From contig CALZHQ010000100.1 in the NCBI GenBank assembly GCA_945787295.1, positions 1 through 8,623 on the forward strand: DNA of 8,623 nt, in the 5' to 3' direction. The position numbers were made by a program, and so were the translations under genes. The notes beneath the pieces were generated by a model, which worked only from the letters and a program-made list of their open reading frames with translations, had not been told where the DNA came from and did no database searches. Shown piece by piece: positions 5,654-8,623 of this stretch. This DNA is from an uncultured Desulfuromonadales bacterium (lineage in GTDB: Bacteria > Desulfobacterota > Desulfuromonadia > Desulfuromonadales > Geopsychrobacteraceae). Positions within the stretch are counted from its first letter, which is position 1. Every line of letters starts with the position of its first letter.

Positions 5654-6265
5654 CTATTTACGCCGCGGAGAGAGTGAACACTGCCCCCGTTCGAGGTTCG
5701 GCTCAACGGTTTCATCAATATGCGTCTGTAACTGATCTGCTCCACCTATGTAACAGCCGTCGAGCCAAATCTGTGGGACCGTGATCGGGGTTTTCGGCCC
5801 GACGATCGGTTTGACCCGGGCCAGCATTTCATAGAGGGCCCGCGGACTTTCAACCACGTCGTGATACGTAAAATCGATTCCGCTATGCTGCAGGTAGCCC
5901 TTGGCCCGCTGGCAGTGCGGGCAGCGCTGCTTGCCGAATAAGTGATTGCCTGTTATCGGTGATTTTTCCGCGTGGGCGGCGATGACTGCCTGGGTCAGCA
6001 GGCCACGGTTGAGGGCTTGCCCCTGGCTGATCACCCTGTCTTTAACCATCACAATCGGCGCATGCCAGCCACCTTTTTTCAGCGGTTCCCACCAGAGGCT
6101 CAACCAGTCTTTGATTTCCAGCTCGACCGGGATCCCTTGCAGTTCCTTTTCGAAGGTGTCCTTGAGGACATCGCGGGTCAGTGAGCATTCTCCACAAGGA
6201 ATAGTGACCTTGAACGGTCCCCAGGCTCCGGCCCAGCGGTACAGTTGGATTTTTACAGCTGACAT
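5654..6265 (-). CDS. Two-domain thioredoxin-fold protein with C-terminal glutaredoxin
   Basis: The 203-residue product has two redox-type halves. Residues 1-98 look like a thioredoxin fold, with a CGEC motif (Cys24, Cys27) after a beta strand and a cis-Pro-like HAPIVMV at about 68-74. Residues 107-190 are a clear glutaredoxin: LFGKQRCPHC (Cys115, Cys118), TVPQIWLDG with the cis-Pro at 164, and YIGGADQLQTHID, the GG-D motif that holds glutathione in true glutaredoxins. Such proteins reduce disulfides or glutathione mixed disulfides in the cytoplasm; no signal peptide is present. The first half may hand electrons to the second, but this is inference. ATG 6265 is chosen because AAAGGAG ends 5 bases before it; the upstream in-frame ATG at 6289 lacks this. 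The tail adds another Cys (196) and a basic end. The gene is divergent from prkA, with 210 bp between their starts. Confidence 0.9.
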   Translation of the reverse strand: MSAVKIQLYRWAGAWGPFKVTIPCGECSLTRDVLKDTFEKELQGIPVELEIKDWLSLWWEPLKKGGWHAPIVMVKDRVISQGQALNRGLLTQAVIAAHAEKSPITGNHLFGKQRCPHCQRAKGYLQHSGIDFTYHDVVESPRALYEMLARVKPIVGPKTPITVPQIWLDGCYIGGADQLQTHIDETVEPNLERGQCSLSPRRK

Positions 6266-6365
6266 AGCGGCTCCTTTGGGTGTTTTCATAGTATAGCAAG
6301 GCGGCTTTGGCCGGAACCGTTTGCCCCCATCTCTTTTTCTGTTCTGATGCCTGGAAACCAGGAAA

Positions 6366-6382
6366 TTATAAAAAATTTATAA
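6366..6382. repeat. AT-only palindrome between the divergent redox and prkA genes
   Basis: TTATAAA (6366-6372), AAA, TTTATAA (6376-6382) is a perfect inverted repeat of A and T only. Read on the minus strand, it ends in a TATAAT at 6370-6365 that could be the -10 box of the redox gene, with its start codon 100 bp downstream. It could serve as an operator, an AT-rich promoter element or a bent-DNA site. Confidence 0.45.
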
Positions 6383-6420
6383 AATAATCGGGTGTATACG
6401 GAAAAACAAAAAATACCCGT

Positions 6421-6426
6421 TATAAT
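6421..6426 (+). promoter_or_regulatory. Candidate -10 box of prkA
   Basis: TATAAT is a perfect consensus -10 hexamer, 50 bp before the prkA start. No good -35 box lies 16-18 bp upstream. Instead, CGGGT (6389-6393) and ACCCG (6415-6419) form a small inverted repeat just before it. This could mean an activator-dependent promoter. I found no sigma54 GG-N10-GC match in the region. Confidence 0.35.
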
Positions 6427-6475
6427 TTGTAAACAGTTCGAAAGATTCAGAAAATTACCCATGGGAGGGTTGACA

Positions 6476-8548
6476 ATGGCACAGACAAGAACCGGAAAAG
6501 AGGACTTATCGCTGAAGGGACATCTCGCGGCGGTCAAGCAGGGGAAGCGTCAGTTTGAGAACGCTTTTCAGGCGGTGGCGCGGATGATTCTGGCGCAACC
6601 AATCAACAAAGTTGTGGTGAACGGCCGCCCGACTTACGATTTTGCAATATTTCGCACCGGCGGCAAACATGCCATCGGTATGTATGACGAAATCAACAGT
6701 TTTGTCTCCTTTGTCAAGGACGCCGCCGAAGGTGGCTCGTCAAAAGAGATGGCCTATGTCCTGGTCGGCGAACCGGGCAACGGCAAGACCTTCTTTGTCG
6801 AATACCTGTGTGCCAAGTACCGGGATTTTCTTTCGGTGCCGGAGAATCGCAAATACACCTTCCGTTTTATCGGCATGGATCAACTCGGCAGTTATGGCCG
6901 GATCTCCACGATCGAGTCCCAGACTTACGAAGATCCGATGATTCTAGCCATGAACCTGGGTGAAACCAAAACCGAAAGTATGCAGCTGTTGGCCAAAACT
7001 TATGGTTTTAAGGATGCCGAGGTAGAAGAATTCTACGAGAATTACCGCCCGCTCGGGGCTTGTACTGCTTACATGCTGGACGATTTGCGGAAGTTCACCG
7101 GTGGTAAGATGGAAGATGTTCTCAAGCATATCGAAATTATCCCGGTGCCGTTGACCGAATCTTTGGGCACGGTGACCGGCAAATATGCGGCCAAGGACAA
7201 GATCACTTCGAGTGCGGTCGATCTGCTCGGTGAAGAGTCGATCCAGCGCTTGCTGCACATCACCGATACCAACAACCCGTACCGCTTCGATCTGCGGCGT
7301 GGGGCACTGGCCCGGGTGGCCGGCGGCGGTATCCACTTCTCTGACGAGATCTACAAGAATAAGAAGGACTTGGTGCAGGTCTACCTGGGCGTCATCCAGA
7401 ACCGTTTGATCGAGACCGACGGCTACAAGTGGCCGATCGATACCCTGATCATCGCTACCAGTAACAACGCCGAATTCAACCGCTTCCTGTCTGAGAAGGA
7501 AGAGGCGCCGATCATCGACCGGTGCCGGATCTGCTACTTCTCGCACAACACCAACTACCTGATGCAGAAGGAGCTGACCGATTACGCCATCGGCAGCGAG
7601 ACCAAAACCACCCTGACCGGGCAGGATCTGCACCAGGATCCGAACCTCAACCACGCCGCCAGTGTCACCGCGGTGCTGACCCGTTTACCACGCAGCGAAA
7701 AGCTGACCCCGATCGAGACGATGAAGTTGGCCGCGGGCGAAGTCGCGGGCGAGAAAAGTATCAAGACTCTGGCCGAGGTGATCGATCTCCTCAATCAGGA
7801 GCCGGATATCACCAAGCGTTTCGGTCAGAAAGGGCTTGGCCATCGGAACCTGGGGCGGGCCGTTCAGTTGCTGGTCGAAGGAACCGAGACCAACGAAGGC
7901 CAGTGCATGTTCGCTTACGATATTTTTAAGGCTGTCGAGCGGGTGATTCTCGATTATGTCTCCGACAACAACGATCGCGCCAAGTATCTCGATGATCTGA
8001 AACTGGCCAAGACGCTCTACCGCGAGCGGATCATGACCGAGATGTTCAACGCCTACATGGACGAACCGCAGGCGATCCGCAAAGACGTGATGAATTATGT
8101 CAACATGATCATCGGCACCGATGCCGAAAACCTCGGTCCTGACAAGATGTGGAAGTATCGTGATCCTCAGAATGGTGAACTGAAGGCGCTGAAGATCGAC
8201 CAGCGCTTTATCCAGAGTGTCGAGGAGCGGCTCGGGCTGAAAACCGAAGAGCAGCGGGAAACCTTCCGCACCTCGATCCGCAAGATCTACGGACAGAAGA
8301 TTTCTGTCGATGCCGGTTACGATTTCATGGACAATCTGGAACTGGTCAAAGCGGTCACCGATGTGCGGCTTAAGTCGGATATTGCCGGGGCCGGATCTCT
8401 GGTCGGTGCCCTGGCCAATCGGACTAACGAGGAAAACCAGAAGCTCTACGACCGGATGAACGGCACCATGCTGGGTCAGCTTGGCTACTGCCGCACTTGT
8501 GCGCAGAAGACCATTGAATATTTCTGTACCCAGGAAGATGAAGGCTGA
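6476..8548 (+). CDS. prkA: PrkA-type AAA+ serine protein kinase
   Basis: The 690-residue cytoplasmic protein belongs to the PrkA (YeaG) family, which joins an AAA+ ATPase module to a C-terminal domain distantly like eukaryotic kinases and acts in stress, starvation or sporulation responses. The Walker A motif is GEPGNGKT (98-105). A Walker B-like GGIHFSDE lies at 284-291, and a sensor 1-like IIATSNN at about 325-331. EEAPIIDRCRICYF follows at about 343, and the C-terminal PrkA domain covers roughly 430-665. The end carries GYCRTCAQKT with Cys672 and Cys675, plus Cys684. It is somewhat longer than E. coli YeaG (644) and B. subtilis PrkA (631). ATG 6476 is chosen because GGGAGGG lies 6 bases upstream; the frame is open back to a GTG at 6392 but without such a site. 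The next ORF begins 8 bp after the stop, suggesting an operon. Codon use is regular and GC-rich, like a long-resident core gene. Confidence 0.96.
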   Translation: MAQTRTGKEDLSLKGHLAAVKQGKRQFENAFQAVARMILAQPINKVVVNGRPTYDFAIFRTGGKHAIGMYDEINSFVSFVKDAAEGGSSKEMAYVLVGEPGNGKTFFVEYLCAKYRDFLSVPENRKYTFRFIGMDQLGSYGRISTIESQTYEDPMILAMNLGETKTESMQLLAKTYGFKDAEVEEFYENYRPLGACTAYMLDDLRKFTGGKMEDVLKHIEIIPVPLTESLGTVTGKYAAKDKITSSAVDLLGEESIQRLLHITDTNNPYRFDLRRGALARVAGGGIHFSDEIYKNKKDLVQVYLGVIQNRLIETDGYKWPIDTLIIATSNNAEFNRFLSEKEEAPIIDRCRICYFSHNTNYLMQKELTDYAIGSETKTTLTGQDLHQDPNLNHAASVTAVLTRLPRSEKLTPIETMKLAAGEVAGEKSIKTLAEVIDLLNQEPDITKRFGQKGLGHRNLGRAVQLLVEGTETNEGQCMFAYDIFKAVERVILDYVSDNNDRAKYLDDLKLAKTLYRERIMTEMFNAYMDEPQAIRKDVMNYVNMIIGTDAENLGPDKMWKYRDPQNGELKALKIDQRFIQSVEERLGLKTEEQRETFRTSIRKIYGQKISVDAGYDFMDNLELVKAVTDVRLKSDIAGAGSLVGALANRTNEENQKLYDRMNGTMLGQLGYCRTCAQKTIEYFCTQEDEG

Positions 8549-8556
8549 GCCGTTTT

Positions 8557-8623
8557 ATGAGTAAAAAGCAGCGCGAAGCATATTATCAGCGACTAAAAAG
8601 CGAAGATCGTCTGTCTGCTCAGC
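8557..8623 (+). CDS. Start of the gene after prkA (partial; possibly DUF444/YeaH-like)
   Basis: ATG at 8557, 8 bp after the prkA stop, opens a frame that runs off the right edge. The first 22 residues are hydrophilic and charged (MSKKQREAYYQRLKSEDRL) with no signal peptide. The piece is too short to identify. prkA is very often followed by a DUF444 gene (YeaH/YhbH) and then SpoVR in other genomes, and a charged N-terminus would suit DUF444, so that is the best guess from context alone. The ribosome site is weak (AAGG about 12 bases upstream), consistent with coupling to prkA translation. Confidence 0.6.
   Translation, partial: MSKKQREAYYQRLKSEDRLSAQ

Noticed and set aside
5442..5735. Plus-strand ORF of 97 codons.
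   Set aside because: It has no ribosome site or motif, and its 3' end overlaps the coding part of the glutaredoxin gene on the other strand.
6309..6324. Sigma54-like TTGGCC...TTTGCC upstream of prkA.
   Set aside because: GG and GC are 12 bases apart instead of the required 10.
6392..6475. N-terminal extension of PrkA from a GTG.
   Set aside because: GGGAGGG at 6463-6469 points to ATG 6476, and the extension covers the AT-rich promoter region including the TATAAT.
6944..7654. Minus-strand ORF of 236 codons inside prkA.
   Set aside because: It is an antisense shadow of a GC-rich conserved gene, with Val/Asp/Gly-rich translation and no motif.

Overview
The window looks like chromosomal DNA of a Gram-negative, probably deltaproteobacterial (Desulfuromonas/Geobacter-like) bacterium. 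The taxonomic guess is inference from two things. One is a 690-residue PrkA-type kinase with a Cys-containing tail. The other is moderately GC-rich coding DNA with strong AGGAGG-type ribosome binding sites. No rRNA, tRNA, CRISPR array, insertion sequence or phage gene is visible.

Layout, left part (1-3250, plus strand). The end of a major-facilitator efflux-type transporter runs in from the left edge and overlaps a possible 60-residue small ORF by ATGA. Next comes a long MscS-family mechanosensitive channel (YbiO-like size) with a signal sequence and about eleven membrane segments. After 43 bp follows an EVE-domain protein, and a strong intrinsic terminator closes this unit.

Middle (3250-5650). 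A short secreted histidine/arginine-rich protein forms its own unit. It has an inverted repeat upstream and a very strong terminator downstream. Facing it on the minus strand is a 278-residue protein that joins four membrane segments to a DUF1428 (YbaA-like) domain; it appears to start at TTG and has a TetR-operator-like palindrome upstream. About 640 bp without a convincing gene follow. That stretch contains several inverted repeats, including two mutually exclusive hairpins at 5343-5411.

Right part (5650-8623). A protein with two thioredoxin-fold halves, the second a clear glutaredoxin, is divergent from prkA. The AT-rich region between them carries a perfect 17-bp palindrome and a consensus -10 box. 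prkA encodes an AAA+ serine protein kinase; a further ORF starts 8 bp after it and runs off the window. In many genomes prkA is followed by a DUF444 (YeaH/YhbH) gene and then a SpoVR gene, so this is probably the start of that stress-response operon.

The likely theme is stress: osmotic release (MscS), thiol redox (glutaredoxin) and starvation or stress signalling (PrkA). No complete new multi-gene system is evident. The least explained elements are the membrane-DUF1428 fusion, the His-rich secreted protein, the structured gene-free block at 5311-5411 and the two-domain redox protein beside prkA.
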